A stretch of 64,000 nucleotides of DNA from CAG-488 sp003486665 (GCA_937892905.1 CALBHS010000177.1:48878-112877); one strand, 5' to 3'; numbered from the stretch's first letter, positions 6,792 to 16,216 are shown. Numbers and translations are program-made. The notes: generated by a model from the letters alone, not told the origin.

Positions 6792-7841
6792 TTATAAAAT
6801 AATAAGTTCTTTCGGCGCTTTTGTAAGATTTTCGCATCCGTTTTCCGTTATCAGCGCCATATCCTCGATCCTGACTCCGAAATTCTCCGGAATATAAATT
6901 CCGGGTTCGACTGTCACAATATTGCCGGGACGAAGCGTTGCGACCGACTTCGGCGAAAGATTCGGCTTCTCGTGTATTTCAATTCCGACTCCGTGACCTG
7001 TGGAATGACGGAAAAAATCACCGTAACCTGCCTCGGTAATTACATCCCTTGCCGCCTTATCACCGTCCGAACATTTCAATCCGCTTTTTAAAATTTCAAG
7101 CGTTGCAAGCTGAGCCTCAAGCACAGTGTTATAAACTCTCCTTTGCTCATCGTTGATACTGCCGACCGCAACTGTCCTTGTCATGTCGGAATGATAACCG
7201 TTGACAACCGCGCCGTAATCCATCGTTACAAAGTCGCCTTTTTCAACCTTTTTTTCTGTCGGAACGCCGTGCGGCTTTGAAGTATTCGCTCCGCTGATTG
7301 CTATTGTTTCAAAAGAGAGAGACTCTGCACCGTGACCGAGCATAAAGTAATCAAGCTCCAATGATATTTCTTTTTCTGTCACACCGGGCTTGATAAAACC
7401 GAGAATGTGTTCAAGTGCATCCTCGGCAATGCGCTGAGCTTTGCAGATGTTTTTTACTTCCTCATCGGATTTTACCGCACGGAACGAATCGATTATTCTA
7501 TCTGTCCCCACAGTTGTCAGCTTTATTCCGTGAAGAGCTTTTCTCAGATTTTTCAGCTGAGAAACCGTCAGTCTGTCCGCTTCGACCGCAAGAGTTTTGC
7601 AATCGAATCTTGCTGCATATTCAATTAGTTTTGCTTTCTGTTCTTCAACGTCACAGCATTTTATTTTATCCCTTGCCGCTTCAATATAACGGCTGTCGGT
7701 CAGGAAAAGTGATCCGTTTTTTGTTGCAAAAAGGAATCCGTCCGAAGCATCAAAGCCCGTAAAATACCTTCTGTTTTCCTGCGAAACTATAAGCGCTCCG
7801 TCAACATTTTTCGGCAAACATTTTATAAAATCGTTGATCAT
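6792..7841 (-). CDS. M24-family aminopeptidase (Xaa-Pro aminopeptidase/dipeptidase type)
   Basis: 349 aa: a creatinase-like N-terminal domain (residues 1-115) and a pita-bread metallopeptidase domain. The five metal ligands are visible in MDYGAVVNGYHSDMTRT (two Asp), HSTGHGVGIEIHE (His), TVEPGIYI (Glu) and VRIEDMALIT (Glu). It removes N-terminal residues before proline, in the cytosol. The ATG at 7841 with GGGGTGA ahead is preferred to an upstream in-frame start overlapping hemW. It follows the hemW stop by 10 nt, so the two are co-transcribed. Confidence 0.93.
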   Translation of the reverse strand: MINDFIKCLPKNVDGALIVSQENRRYFTGFDASDGFLFATKNGSLFLTDSRYIEAARDKIKCCDVEEQKAKLIEYAARFDCKTLAVEADRLTVSQLKNLRKALHGIKLTTVGTDRIIDSFRAVKSDEEVKNICKAQRIAEDALEHILGFIKPGVTEKEISLELDYFMLGHGAESLSFETIAISGANTSKPHGVPTEKKVEKGDFVTMDYGAVVNGYHSDMTRTVAVGSINDEQRRVYNTVLEAQLATLEILKSGLKCSDGDKAARDVITEAGYGDFFRHSTGHGVGIEIHEKPNLSPKSVATLRPGNIVTVEPGIYIPENFGVRIEDMALITENGCENLTKAPKELIIL

Positions 7842-7851
7842 TTTTTCACCC

Positions 7852-8946
7852 CTATATAAGATCGGCAATTATTGAATTAGAAATCAAAAATCCATTTTCC
7901 GTCAAAGCCATTGATTCCTTATCACATTTCATTAGACCGTTTTTGATATATTTTTCGGTCTTGTTTATTATTTCCTGCGGAAAATCCTTTTTGAATCTTT
8001 CTTCATAATTTTTAAAAATTATTCCATTGCTCAAGCGCAGACGAAGCATAATATATTCTTCCTCATCTCCGCCGTTTCCGTCGGGAATCGGTTCGCCTCC
8101 GTTTTTGAAATATTCAACATCTCTCGGATAATAAAATCTTTTTTCGTCAATAAAAGAGTGCGCCGACGGTCCGAGTCCGAGATATTCTTCGCAGTTCCAA
8201 TATTTAAGATTGTGCCTGCCCTCATAGCCGTTTCGCGAAAAGTTGGAGATCTCGTAATGTTCAAATCCGTTTTCTCGGAGCTTTTCGCTCATAAACAGAT
8301 ACATATCCGTAACCTCGTCTTCATCAGGCAAGCAAAGCGTTTTCCTCTTAATATAATATGGAGTTCCTTCTTCAATTTTCAGCATATATGCGCTGATATG
8401 ATCCGCTCCCGAATTGATGCAAAAATCAAGGGTTTCTTCTAGGCTTTTTATCGTTTGATCCTGAACGCCGAGCATAACGTCAAGCGAAATATTATTTATT
8501 CCTGCCGTGCGGCTTTGTTCAATTCTTTTTTCGATAAGCTCTCTGTCCGAAAATCTGCCGAGCTTTTTTCTTTCGTTTTCAATCACGGACTGGACGCCGA
8601 GAGAAATTCTGTTTACACCTGCACCCGCCACCGTTTCAAAAAAATCCTCCTCGACCGCCGATGGATTGCATTCAACTGTTATTTCCCCGTCAACGCCGAA
8701 AAGATTTTTCGCGCGCCGTGTCAGCATCGCAATATTTTCACCGCCGAGAACCGACGGAGTTCCGCCGCCGAAATAAAGCGTATCGGCTTTTCTGCACAGC
8801 TTGTCCGCCCAATTCTCCATACTTTCTATGAGCGAAACGGTATACATATCGCGATCGGATTCATCGCCGCGCACGGAATAAAAATCACAGTAGGGACATT
8901 TTGTTTTACAGAATGGTATGTGAAGATATAGTCCAATATTTTTCAT
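7852..8946 (-). CDS. hemW: Radical SAM protein HemW (coproporphyrinogen III oxidase-like)
   Basis: 364 aa. The N-terminus reads LYLHIPFCKTKCPYCDFYS, with the radical-SAM cluster cysteines C13, C17 and C20, then LYFGGGTPSVL and VECNP. HemW is thought to be a heme chaperone rather than the HemN oxidase; the short HemN-like C-terminal domain ending in ALTENGFLISNSII fits. The ATG at 8946 is taken (GGAGAG 5 nt ahead); a GTG two codons upstream would collide with the ribosome site. Own promoter at 8976-9004. Confidence 0.92.
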   Translation of the reverse strand: MKNIGLYLHIPFCKTKCPYCDFYSVRGDESDRDMYTVSLIESMENWADKLCRKADTLYFGGGTPSVLGGENIAMLTRRAKNLFGVDGEITVECNPSAVEEDFFETVAGAGVNRISLGVQSVIENERKKLGRFSDRELIEKRIEQSRTAGINNISLDVMLGVQDQTIKSLEETLDFCINSGADHISAYMLKIEEGTPYYIKRKTLCLPDEDEVTDMYLFMSEKLRENGFEHYEISNFSRNGYEGRHNLKYWNCEEYLGLGPSAHSFIDEKRFYYPRDVEYFKNGGEPIPDGNGGDEEEYIMLRLRLSNGIIFKNYEERFKKDFPQEIINKTEKYIKNGLMKCDKESMALTENGFLISNSIIADLI

Positions 8947-8975
8947 TTGCACTCTCCAATTATTTTTCTGTAATT

Positions 8976-9004
8976 ATTTTAGCGAAATTTTCATTGTTTT
9001 TCAA
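8976..9004 (-). promoter_or_regulatory. Sigma-A promoter of hemW-peptidase
   Basis: Minus strand TTGAAA (8999-9004), 17-nt spacer, TAAAAT (8976-8981). Confidence 0.75.
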
Positions 9005-9045
9005 GGTGTAGATTTAAAATCTCAAATAAAAGCTTCAGGAAATAG

Positions 9046-9075
9046 AAAAAACGGCAGGCACTTTCGTGTCTGCCG
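9046..9075 (-). terminator. Terminator of the S10-spc-alpha operon
   Basis: 10-bp stem (9052-9061 with 9066-9075, one G-U) and a TTTC loop, followed on the minus strand by TTTTTTC, 26 nt after the rplQ stop. It ends the ribosomal superoperon. Confidence 0.9.
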
Positions 9076-9100
9076 CTGATTTATACGGATTTATACCTGA

Positions 9101-9457
9101 TTATTTCGACTCGGTGTCAACCAACTCGATGATGCACATCTCAGCAGCATCACCGCGGCGGGCGCCTGTCTTGATAATGCGGCAATAACCGCCGTTTACG
9201 TCCTTATATTTCGGAGCAATTTCATCAAAAAGCTTCTTAACAACGTCCTCTTTTGTAACGTATGCTAAAACCTGTCTTCTTGAGTGAAGTGTGTTGTCCT
9301 TAGCAATGGTGATCATCTTCTCAGCCATTGCACGAACCTCTTTTGCTCTCGTAACGGTGGTTTCTATTCTGCCGTTTTCTAAAAGGTATGTTACCATGCC
9401 TCTGAGCATTGACTTGCGATGGTCACTTGCTCTTCCAAGCTTTCTGGATCCTGGCAT
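9101..9457 (-). CDS. rplQ: 50S ribosomal protein L17
   Basis: 118 aa, usual length. The N-terminus MPGSRKLGRASDHRKSML is the L17 signature; the protein lines the peptide exit tunnel region of the large subunit. Last gene of the superoperon, 56 nt after rpoA, directly followed by the terminator at 9046-9075. Confidence 0.97.
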   Translation of the reverse strand: MPGSRKLGRASDHRKSMLRGMVTYLLENGRIETTVTRAKEVRAMAEKMITIAKDNTLHSRRQVLAYVTKEDVVKKLFDEIAPKYKDVNGGYCRIIKTGARRGDAAEMCIIELVDTESK

Positions 9458-9513
9458 TAAAAGTCACTCCTTTACCGTTAGTGTGTTGTTTGTTTTAGTT
9501 ACAGCTCTGACGA

Positions 9514-10464
9514 TCAGTCGTCATCCCTGCGAAGATCGTATCCGAGGGAAGCAAGCTTTGCAACAACCTCATCAAGCGACTTCCTGCCAAGGTTACGAAC
9601 CTTCATCATATCGTCTTCGGACTTACCGATCAAGTCCTCAACTGTATTGATTCCTGCTCTCTTCAAGCAGTTAAAAGAGCGCACAGACAGGTCAAGTTCC
9701 TCAATGGTCATCTCTAAGACTTTTTCCTTGCCATTCTTACTCTTCTCAACCATTATCTCAGTTTCAAAAGCCTCATCAGAGAGATCTCCGAAAAGACTGA
9801 GATGCTCGTTGAGGATCTTGGCGCCCAGAGAAACGGCTTCCTTAGCGGAAATTGTACCGTTTGTCCACACTTCAAGTGTCAGCTTATCATAGTCGGTTAT
9901 CTGGCCGACACGTGTGTTCTCGACTGTGTAATTTACCTTTAATACCGGTGAATAGATCGAGTCGATTGCAATTACGCCGATCGGCGGCTGAAGATACTGC
10001 TTATTTTTCTCGGCAGAATCATAGCCACGACCATTGCTGCAGGTCAACTCCATTACCACATGAGCGTCGCTGTCAAGAGATGCGATATGAAGATCCGGAT
10101 TAAGGATTTCAACATCGGAATCTGTCTTGAAGGAGCCTGCGGTGATTTCACCTTCACCTTTAACATCAACGTACATGGTCTTGGGACCATCGCCGTGAAT
10201 TTTAAGGATTACGCTCTTCAAGTTAAGAACGATTTCCGTAACGTCTTCCTTGACGCCGGGGATCGTTGAGAACTCGTGAAGAATTCCGTCAATCTTAACG
10301 GAAGTTATTGCGTAGCCCGGCAATGAAGAAAGAAGAACACGTCTGAGGCTGTTGCCCAGAGTTGTGCCGTAACCTCTCTCCAAAGGTTCTACTACAAATT
10401 TACCGTAAGTACCGTCAGGTAAAACATCGGCTGTTTCGATTCTTGGTTTTTCTATGCCAATCAT
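9514..10464 (-). CDS. rpoA: RNA polymerase alpha subunit
   Basis: 316 aa. The N-terminal assembly domain contains GTTLGNSLRRVLLSSLPG near residue 35; the C-terminal helix-hairpin-helix domain (about 245-305) contains VEDLIGKSEDDMMKVRNLG and binds UP elements and activators. It is the assembly scaffold of the core enzyme. Its position between rpsD and rplQ is the classic alpha operon order. Confidence 0.98.
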   Translation of the reverse strand: MIGIEKPRIETADVLPDGTYGKFVVEPLERGYGTTLGNSLRRVLLSSLPGYAITSVKIDGILHEFSTIPGVKEDVTEIVLNLKSVILKIHGDGPKTMYVDVKGEGEITAGSFKTDSDVEILNPDLHIASLDSDAHVVMELTCSNGRGYDSAEKNKQYLQPPIGVIAIDSIYSPVLKVNYTVENTRVGQITDYDKLTLEVWTNGTISAKEAVSLGAKILNEHLSLFGDLSDEAFETEIMVEKSKNGKEKVLEMTIEELDLSVRSFNCLKRAGINTVEDLIGKSEDDMMKVRNLGRKSLDEVVAKLASLGYDLRRDDD

Positions 10465-10500
10465 TCAAAACCCTCCTTGTTGTATTAAGTATACGGTTAA

Positions 10501-11103
10501 TTATTTTGAATAAAGCTCGACAATGAGATGCTCCTCAACGGGGTAGTCTATATCGTCGCGTGACGGCATAGCAATAACCTTACCGGTAAACGGATCATCT
10601 GTCTTTTCAAGCCACTTCGGGAGAAGAACAACAGGAGCCTTCTCACCTGTAAGCTCTGTGAATACAGAACTTGATCTGCTGTTCTCACATACTGCGATAA
10701 CCTCGCCCGGCTTAACCATGTATGACGGAATGTCAACACGCTTGCCGTTGATTGTAAAGTGGCCGTGAGAAACAAGCTGACGAGCCTGACGACGAGTTGC
10801 TGCAAATCCAAGACGGAAAACAACATTGTCAAGACGGCGTTCGCAAAGAACAAGGAGATTTTCACCTGCTTTGCCCTGCATCTTCGTAGCCTTTTCATAA
10901 TATGAATAGAACTGCTTCTCAAGCATACCATATATGAACTTAACCTTCTGCTTCTCGTTGAGCTGAAGGGCATACTCGGACTTCTTTCTTCTCATCTGAC
11001 CCTTAGGATTACGTCTTGTTTCCTTGTTCTTGTAACCCATAACAGCCGGAGAAATGCCGAGAGCCTTGCAACGCTTAGCAATAGGCTGCATATTTCTTGC
11101 CAT
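10501..11103 (-). CDS. rpsD: 30S ribosomal protein S4
   Basis: 200 aa. It nucleates 16S rRNA folding and, in many bacteria, represses its own operon. The S4 RNA-binding domain is clear (RRLDNVVFRLGFAATRRQAR, then LVSHGHFTINGKRV). The N-terminus lacks the four-Cys zinc knuckle, so it is the zinc-free form. It lies within the alpha operon rather than apart as in Bacillus subtilis. Confidence 0.97.
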   Translation of the reverse strand: MARNMQPIAKRCKALGISPAVMGYKNKETRRNPKGQMRRKKSEYALQLNEKQKVKFIYGMLEKQFYSYYEKATKMQGKAGENLLVLCERRLDNVVFRLGFAATRRQARQLVSHGHFTINGKRVDIPSYMVKPGEVIAVCENSRSSSVFTELTGEKAPVVLLPKWLEKTDDPFTGKVIAMPSRDDIDYPVEEHLIVELYSK

Positions 11104-11126
11104 ATCAATATCCTCCTTCTTCTGAA

Positions 11127-11534
11127 TTATACACGTCTTCTCTTCGGCGGACGGCAGCCGTTGTGCGGGATAGGAGTAACGTCCTTGATAAGGCTTACTT
11201 CCAAGCCTGCTGTCTGCAACGCTCTGATTGCAGCCTCACGTCCTGCTCCCGGACCCTTAACGTAAACCTCAACTGTCTTCATACCATGCTCGATAGCGAT
11301 CTTAGCGGCAGTTTCGGCAGCGGTCTGAGCTGCGAACGGAGTTGACTTCTTTGAACCTCTGAAGCCCATCTCACCAGCGCTTGCCCATGATACTGCGTTG
11401 CCCTGTGTGTCACTGATGGTAACGATAGTATTGTTGAAGGTGGATTGGATATGAGCTGCGCCGCGTTCAATGTTCTTACGTTCACGGCGTCTGCGAGTGG
11501 CAGTGCCCTTCTTAGCGGAACCCTTAGGTGCCAT
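11127..11534 (-). CDS. rpsK: 30S ribosomal protein S11
   Basis: 135 aa. A platform protein near the mRNA exit. VKGPGAGREAAIRAL and the C-terminal DVTPIPHNGCRPPKRRRV are the family signature. Alpha operon, 14 nt after rpsM. Confidence 0.97.
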   Translation of the reverse strand: MAPKGSAKKGTATRRRRERKNIERGAAHIQSTFNNTIVTISDTQGNAVSWASAGEMGFRGSKKSTPFAAQTAAETAAKIAIEHGMKTVEVYVKGPGAGREAAIRALQTAGLEVSLIKDVTPIPHNGCRPPKRRRV

Positions 11535-11548
11535 ATTATCCCTCCTAA

Positions 11549-11917
11549 TTACTTCTTCTTGTTAGCAATAGTCTTCTTCGGACCCTTGCGTGTACGTGCG
11601 TTTGTCTTTGAGCGCTGTCCTCTTACGGGCAGACCCTTTCTGTGGCGTACGCCACGATAACAACCGATTTCAATAAGTCTTTTAATATCAAAAGCGGTTT
11701 CTCTGCGAAGATCACCCTCAACCTTAACGTTGTGGTCAATATACTCACGCAGTTTTGCTACATCGTCTTCCGACAGATCCTTGACTCTGATGTCAGGATT
11801 TACGCCTGTAGCTGCGATAATGTCGCCGGCAGTTTTACGACCGATACCGTAGATATAAGTAAGAGCGATTTCAATTCTCTTCTCTCTCGGCAAGTCAACA
11901 CCTGATATACGCGCCAT
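11549..11917 (-). CDS. rpsM: 30S ribosomal protein S13
   Basis: 122 aa. A head protein contacting tRNA and the B1 bridge. It begins MARISGVDLPREKRIEIAL and ends with GVRHRKGLPVRGQRSKTNAR followed by a basic tail. Directly follows rpmJ. Confidence 0.97.
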   Translation of the reverse strand: MARISGVDLPREKRIEIALTYIYGIGRKTAGDIIAATGVNPDIRVKDLSEDDVAKLREYIDHNVKVEGDLRRETAFDIKRLIEIGCYRGVRHRKGLPVRGQRSKTNARTRKGPKKTIANKKK

Positions 11918-11953
11918 TTCTCAGTTGCACCTCCATAAATGGTTTGCGTCGGA

Positions 11954-12067
11954 TTAGCCCTGACGCTGTTTGTGCTTGGGATTTTCACAGATGACCATGA
12001 TTTTTCCCTTGCGCTTAATAATCTTGCACTTCTCGCAAATTTTCTTTACAGAAGGTCTGACTTTCAT
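11954..12067 (-). CDS. rpmJ: 50S ribosomal protein L36 (zinc form)
   Basis: 37 aa, read directly from the sequence between infA and rpsM. It starts MKVRPSVKKICEKCKIIKR and keeps all four zinc ligands C11, C14, C27 and H32, so it is the C+ (zinc-binding) form that can act as a zinc store. Ribosome site GGAGGGC ahead of ATG. The order infA-rpmJ-rpsM is conserved in Firmicutes. Confidence 0.95.
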   Translation of the reverse strand: MKVRPSVKKICEKCKIIKRKGKIMVICENPKHKQRQG

Positions 12068-12099
12068 TTGAATGCCCTCCTTGAAAAATTAGCCTTAGC

Positions 12100-12318
12100 T
12101 TATTTTGATCGCCATGTTATTCTTCCTTTGGTGAGGTCATATGGCGAAACTTCGACCGTCACCTTATCTCCGGGAAGGATACGAATGTAATTCATTCTGA
12201 GCTTACCGGAAATATGTGCTAAAATCTTGTGTCCGTTTTCGAGCTCTACCTGAAATATTGCGTTCGGCAATGCCTCAACAACAACACCTTCAAGCTCAAG
12301 CATATCCTGTTTTGACAT
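12100..12318 (-). CDS. infA: Translation initiation factor IF-1
   Basis: 72 aa, exact family length: a single S1/OB-fold domain (MSKQDMLELEGVVVEALPNA, IRILPGDKVTVEVSPYDL, GRITWR). It blocks the A site during initiation. The start is ATG at 12318 with GGAGGTGCAGTAT ahead; the open frame further upstream overlaps map and is not coding. Confidence 0.97.
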   Translation of the reverse strand: MSKQDMLELEGVVVEALPNAIFQVELENGHKILAHISGKLRMNYIRILPGDKVTVEVSPYDLTKGRITWRSK

Positions 12319-12331
12319 ATACTGCACCTCC

Positions 12332-13081
12332 TTAAAGCAGAGTGAGTATCTTCGGACCGCTCGGTGTGATTGCCACCGTGTGTTCGAAGTGCGCCGACAG
12401 CTTGCCGTCACGGGTTTTTACTGTCCATCCGTCCGGCAACGTTTTGACGTCTGCCTTGCCGAGATTGATCATCGGTTCAATCGCGATCGTCATGCCCGGC
12501 AACAGGCGAACTCCCCTTCCGGGGGTTCCGTAATTCGGTACACTGGGGTCCTCATGGAGCTTGTGACCGACTCCGTGTCCGACAAACTCGCGGACTACGG
12601 AATAGCCTCTCGACTCGCAATGATGCTGTACCGCATAGCCTATATCGCCGATTCTGCCGCCTGCGACAGCCTTTTCGATGCCTAAGAACAGGCTCTCCTT
12701 GGTTGTGTCGCACAGCCGCTTCGCCTCGGAGCTTATCGCTCCTGCAGCGAAAGTAGCAGCATTGTCGCCGTTAAAGCCTTCGAGAACCGCACCTAAGTCT
12801 ATGCTTACGATGTCGCCCTCTTCGATAACACGCTTCTTGCTGGGTATTCCATGAATAACCTCATCGTTTATGGAAATGCATGCGGTGGCAGGGTAGCCGT
12901 TATAATTAAGGAAGTTCGGCTTAGCACCGCACTTAATGATATAATCATAGGCTATCTTGTCTATCTCAGCCGTGGTAACACCCGGCTCGACAGCTTCTCC
13001 TGCCAACTTTAATGCTCCTGCCGAAATGATGCAAGCTTCTCTCATGAGAGCAAGCTCTCTGTTCGTTTTGAGCACTATCAT
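12332..13081 (-). CDS. map: Type I methionine aminopeptidase
   Basis: 249 aa. Removes initiator methionine from nascent proteins. The five metal ligands are in SIDLGAVLEGFNGDNAATFA (two Asp), FVGHGVGHKLHEDP (His), IAIEPMI (Glu) and HFEHTVAIT (Glu). No N-terminal SH3-like extension, so it is the short cytosolic form. Sits between adk and infA as in other Clostridia, 2 nt after the adk stop. Confidence 0.96.
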   Translation of the reverse strand: MIVLKTNRELALMREACIISAGALKLAGEAVEPGVTTAEIDKIAYDYIIKCGAKPNFLNYNGYPATACISINDEVIHGIPSKKRVIEEGDIVSIDLGAVLEGFNGDNAATFAAGAISSEAKRLCDTTKESLFLGIEKAVAGGRIGDIGYAVQHHCESRGYSVVREFVGHGVGHKLHEDPSVPNYGTPGRGVRLLPGMTIAIEPMINLGKADVKTLPDGWTVKTRDGKLSAHFEHTVAITPSGPKILTLL

Positions 13082-13083
13082 GC

Positions 13084-13716
13084 TTAATCCTCCAATGCCT
13101 TGAGTGTGAGTGCCGATGTATCGGCAACCTCCTCCTGGCCTTCAACTATTCTGAGAATTCCCTTCTTAGAATAGAAATCTTTAAGCGGCTCTGTCTGCTC
13201 GTGATAAACAGCGAGTCTGTCAAGAACCGTTTCGGGAGCGTCGTCCTTACGCTGAATAAGTTCACCGTCGCAGGAATCGCATTTGCCCTCTGCCTTCGGA
13301 GCCTTGTACTCCAAATGGTATGAAGAACCGCAATCCTTGCATACACGTCTGCCCGACATTCTTGCAGCGATCTTCTCATCGGGAACCTCAATATCAATGA
13401 CCTTGTCGATGACAACGCCCATTGCATCGAGTGCTTCCGCCTGAGGAATCGTGCGCGGGAAACCGTCAAGGATAAAACCGTTTACACAGTCATCCTTTGC
13501 GAGTCTTTCCTTGATGATGCCGATAACGACATCATCGGGAACGAGCTTACCCTCGTCCATGAAAGACTTTGCCTTAAGTCCCATTTCCGTACCCTGCGCG
13601 AGGGCTTCACGGATTATATTGCCCGTTGAAATTGCAGGAATATTGAGAGCCTTGCAGATAACCTCTGCCTGTGTTCCCTTGCCTGCACCGGGGGCACCAA
13701 GAAGAATTAATTTCAT
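13084..13716 (-). CDS. adk: Adenylate kinase (zinc-lid form)
   Basis: 210 aa. Interconverts ATP+AMP and 2 ADP. P-loop GAPGAGKGTQ at residues 7-16 and the DGFPRT motif near 84 are intact. The long LID domain carries C126, C129, C146 and C149, the structural zinc site typical of Gram-positive enzymes. Located between secY and map. Confidence 0.97.
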   Translation of the reverse strand: MKLILLGAPGAGKGTQAEVICKALNIPAISTGNIIREALAQGTEMGLKAKSFMDEGKLVPDDVVIGIIKERLAKDDCVNGFILDGFPRTIPQAEALDAMGVVIDKVIDIEVPDEKIAARMSGRRVCKDCGSSYHLEYKAPKAEGKCDSCDGELIQRKDDAPETVLDRLAVYHEQTEPLKDFYSKKGILRIVEGQEEVADTSALTLKALED

Positions 13717-13733
13717 AATTAACTCCTTTTTAA

Positions 13734-15059
13734 TTAGTCAAGGAATCCCTTATAATGACGCATCATCATCTGAGACTCAAGCTGCTTAACTGTTTCGATC
13801 GCAACACCAACAAGGATGATGATCGAAGTACCGCCGAGCGATACATTCATTGCAACTCCGCAAGCCTTTGTGATAAGCTGGAACAGAATCGGGAAGAGTG
13901 CAACAACCGAGAGGAGAAGAGCGCCGAGAAGAGTAATTCTTGACAGGATCTTCTGAATATAATCGGATGTCGGCTTGCCGGGACGAATACCCGGAATAGC
14001 ACCGCTGTTCTTACGGATATTGTTAGCCATCTCAATCGGGTTGTACTGAATTGAAGCATAGAAATATGCGAAGAAGATTATAAGAAGGAAATACAGGATC
14101 GCATAAACCCAGCTCTCGCTTGAGAAAAACTTGAAGAAATGGTCATACCAGCCTTCGCCCGCCTTTGCACCAACGAAGAGGTTGATTGTCGGGGGAAGAG
14201 AGAGGATTGAAGAAGCAAAGATGATCGGCATAACACCGGACATATTAACCTTGATTGGAATATGTGTACTCTGTCCGCCGTACATCTTACGGCCTACAAC
14301 TCTCTTTGCGTACTGGACAGGAATTCTTCTTTCGGCGTTATCCATCCAAACGATGTAAGCGATCATGAGAATCATACATATCGCAACTACAACAGAAAGG
14401 ACTGCATATACGCCGCCGTATGAGAAATAACCGCCGTTTCCATCGAAAAGCGAAGCGATGATTGACGGAATTCTTGCAACGATACCGGCGAAAAGAATAA
14501 TTGAGATTCCGTTGCCGATTCCCTTGTCATTGATCTGCTCACCGAGCCACATGATGAGTGCGCATCCTGCGGAGAAGCAGAGGATAATAACAAGTGCCTG
14601 GAAGATATCGGCAAATACGCCGACGTCTTTCATAAGAAGATAATTATTTCCACGAAGGTAGAAATAGTAAGCTGTACTCTGAAGAAGAGCAAGACCGACC
14701 GTTACGTAACGGGTGATCGTTGCGATCTTCTTGCGTCCCTCCTCGCCGTCTTTTGAAAGACGCTCAAGTGCGGGAATAGCAACTGTCAACAACTGAACTA
14801 TAATGGAGCTGTTAATGTACGGTGTGATTGACATTGCGAAAATCGTACCGTAGTTAAAAGCATTACCTGTCATCATGTTCAGGTATTCCATGAATGTTCC
14901 GGACATCTGTGAGTCGGAGAAGATACCGTTGGCACCCGCTGCAACAAACGGAACCGGAATGGCTGCACCGATTCTGAAGATCAGAACAATGAGAGCCGTG
15001 AATAAAATTTTCTTACGAAGATCTGCGATTTTCCATGCGTTGGCAAGCGTCCTCAACAT
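13734..15059 (-). CDS. secY: Preprotein translocase subunit SecY
   Basis: 441 aa with ten hydrophobic segments, the central channel of the Sec translocon in the cytoplasmic membrane. Starts MLRTLANAWKIADLRKKILF; the plug and pore helices and the cytosolic basic loop before TM9 are in normal order. One base separates it from rplO, so translation is coupled. Confidence 0.97.
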   Translation of the reverse strand: MLRTLANAWKIADLRKKILFTALIVLIFRIGAAIPVPFVAAGANGIFSDSQMSGTFMEYLNMMTGNAFNYGTIFAMSITPYINSSIIVQLLTVAIPALERLSKDGEEGRKKIATITRYVTVGLALLQSTAYYFYLRGNNYLLMKDVGVFADIFQALVIILCFSAGCALIMWLGEQINDKGIGNGISIILFAGIVARIPSIIASLFDGNGGYFSYGGVYAVLSVVVAICMILMIAYIVWMDNAERRIPVQYAKRVVGRKMYGGQSTHIPIKVNMSGVMPIIFASSILSLPPTINLFVGAKAGEGWYDHFFKFFSSESWVYAILYFLLIIFFAYFYASIQYNPIEMANNIRKNSGAIPGIRPGKPTSDYIQKILSRITLLGALLLSVVALFPILFQLITKACGVAMNVSLGGTSIIILVGVAIETVKQLESQMMMRHYKGFLD

Positions 15060-15060
15060 T

Positions 15061-15504
15061 TCAAATCACCTCTGCAATTCCGCCCGCAGCCTCGATCTTC
15101 TGCTTCGCAGACTCTGAGAATGCGTTAGCTTTAACTGTGAGCTTCTTCGTAAGCTCGCCGTTACCAAGGATCTTTACGCCGTCGAAGGAATTCTTAACAA
15201 GTCCTGCTGCTCTGAGAGCCTCAGTGTCAACAACTGCATCGTTGTCAAACTTCTTCTCAAGATCCTTAACATTAAGAGCTACGATCTCTTTGCGGAATAT
15301 ATTGTTGAAACCTCTCTTGGGAAGACGTCTCTGTAAAGGCATCTGGCCGCCTTCAAAGCCCGGACGCATACCGCGGCCTGCTCTGGCTTTCTGACCCTTA
15401 TGACCTTTACCTGCAGTTTTACCCTGACCGGAACCTGCACCTCTACCGATACGCTTACGCTCCTTTGTTGAGCCGGGCGCCGGTGAAAGTTCGTGCAACT
15501 TCAT
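15061..15504 (-). CDS. rplO: 50S ribosomal protein L15
   Basis: 147 aa. It begins MKLHELSPAPGSTKERKRIG, followed by the glycine/basic extension that penetrates 23S rRNA. The ATG at 15504 has GGAGG 7 nt ahead; the GTG three codons upstream lies too close to that site. Confidence 0.96.
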   Translation of the reverse strand: MKLHELSPAPGSTKERKRIGRGAGSGQGKTAGKGHKGQKARAGRGMRPGFEGGQMPLQRRLPKRGFNNIFRKEIVALNVKDLEKKFDNDAVVDTEALRAAGLVKNSFDGVKILGNGELTKKLTVKANAFSESAKQKIEAAGGIAEVI

Positions 15505-15521
15505 AATTCGCACCTCCTTGC

Positions 15522-15701
15522 TTATGCTTCGGTTACATCGATAAGATGCTGAATTTTCTTTACCTTACCGAGTGTCTGCGGATTGTTCGGCTGAACCGAA
15601 ACATCTCCGATCTTATGAAGACCAAGTGCATGAGCGGTGGCAATCTGGTCCTTTTTGCTGCCGATCAAGCTCTTAACGAGCTTTACCTGTACATCTGCCA
15701 T
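15522..15701 (-). CDS. rpmD: 50S ribosomal protein L30
   Basis: 59 aa, read directly between rpsE and rplO. It starts MADVQVKLVKSLIGSKKDQI and contains the L30 core ATAHALGLHKIGDV, ending in DVTEA. Normal length for bacterial L30. Ribosome site AAGGAGGGC ahead of ATG. Confidence 0.96.
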   Translation of the reverse strand: MADVQVKLVKSLIGSKKDQIATAHALGLHKIGDVSVQPNNPQTLGKVKKIQHLIDVTEA

Positions 15702-15715
15702 TTGTACCGCCCTCC

Positions 15716-16216
15716 TTAACCTAAAATTTCCTTAGCTGACTTGTCACGAACTGCTGCAACCTCGTCAACGTCACGGAGTTTTGAAAGTCCGTCAATAGTA
15801 GCTCTTACTACATTGCACGGATTGTTTGAACGCAGTGCCTTTGAACGGATGTCCCTGATTCCGACGGACTCAACGACAGCACGAACCGGGCCGCCTGCGA
15901 TAACACCGGTACCGGGAGCAGCCGGCTTGAGAAGTACAACGCCTGCGCCGTATTTACCGATGATCTCATGAGGAATAGTTGTTCCTCTGAGAGAAACTTT
16001 AATAAGGTTCTTCTTCGCATCCTCGATACCCTTACGGATAGCGTCCGGAACTTCGCCCGACTTACCGATACCGAAGCCAACTGTTCCGTTGCCGTCACCG
16101 ACAACTACAAGAGCAGCGAACTTGAAGATACGACCACCTTTAACTGTCTTAGAAACACGGTTGATAGTAACAACGCGTTCCGTAAGTTCCATAGCCGATG
16201 CATCAATCTTAGCCAA
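15716..16216 (-). CDS. rpsE: 30S ribosomal protein S5
   Basis: 166 aa. Contributes to decoding fidelity. N-terminal double-stranded RNA binding fold (ERVVTINRVSKTVKGGRIF, AALVVVGDGNGTVGFGIGK) and C-terminal domain (GVVLLKPAAPGTGVIAGG) are intact. spc operon, between rplR and rpmD. Confidence 0.97.
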   Translation of the reverse strand: MAKIDASAMELTERVVTINRVSKTVKGGRIFKFAALVVVGDGNGTVGFGIGKSGEVPDAIRKGIEDAKKNLIKVSLRGTTIPHEIIGKYGAGVVLLKPAAPGTGVIAGGPVRAVVESVGIRDIRSKALRSNNPCNVVRATIDGLSKLRDVDEVAAVRDKSAKEILG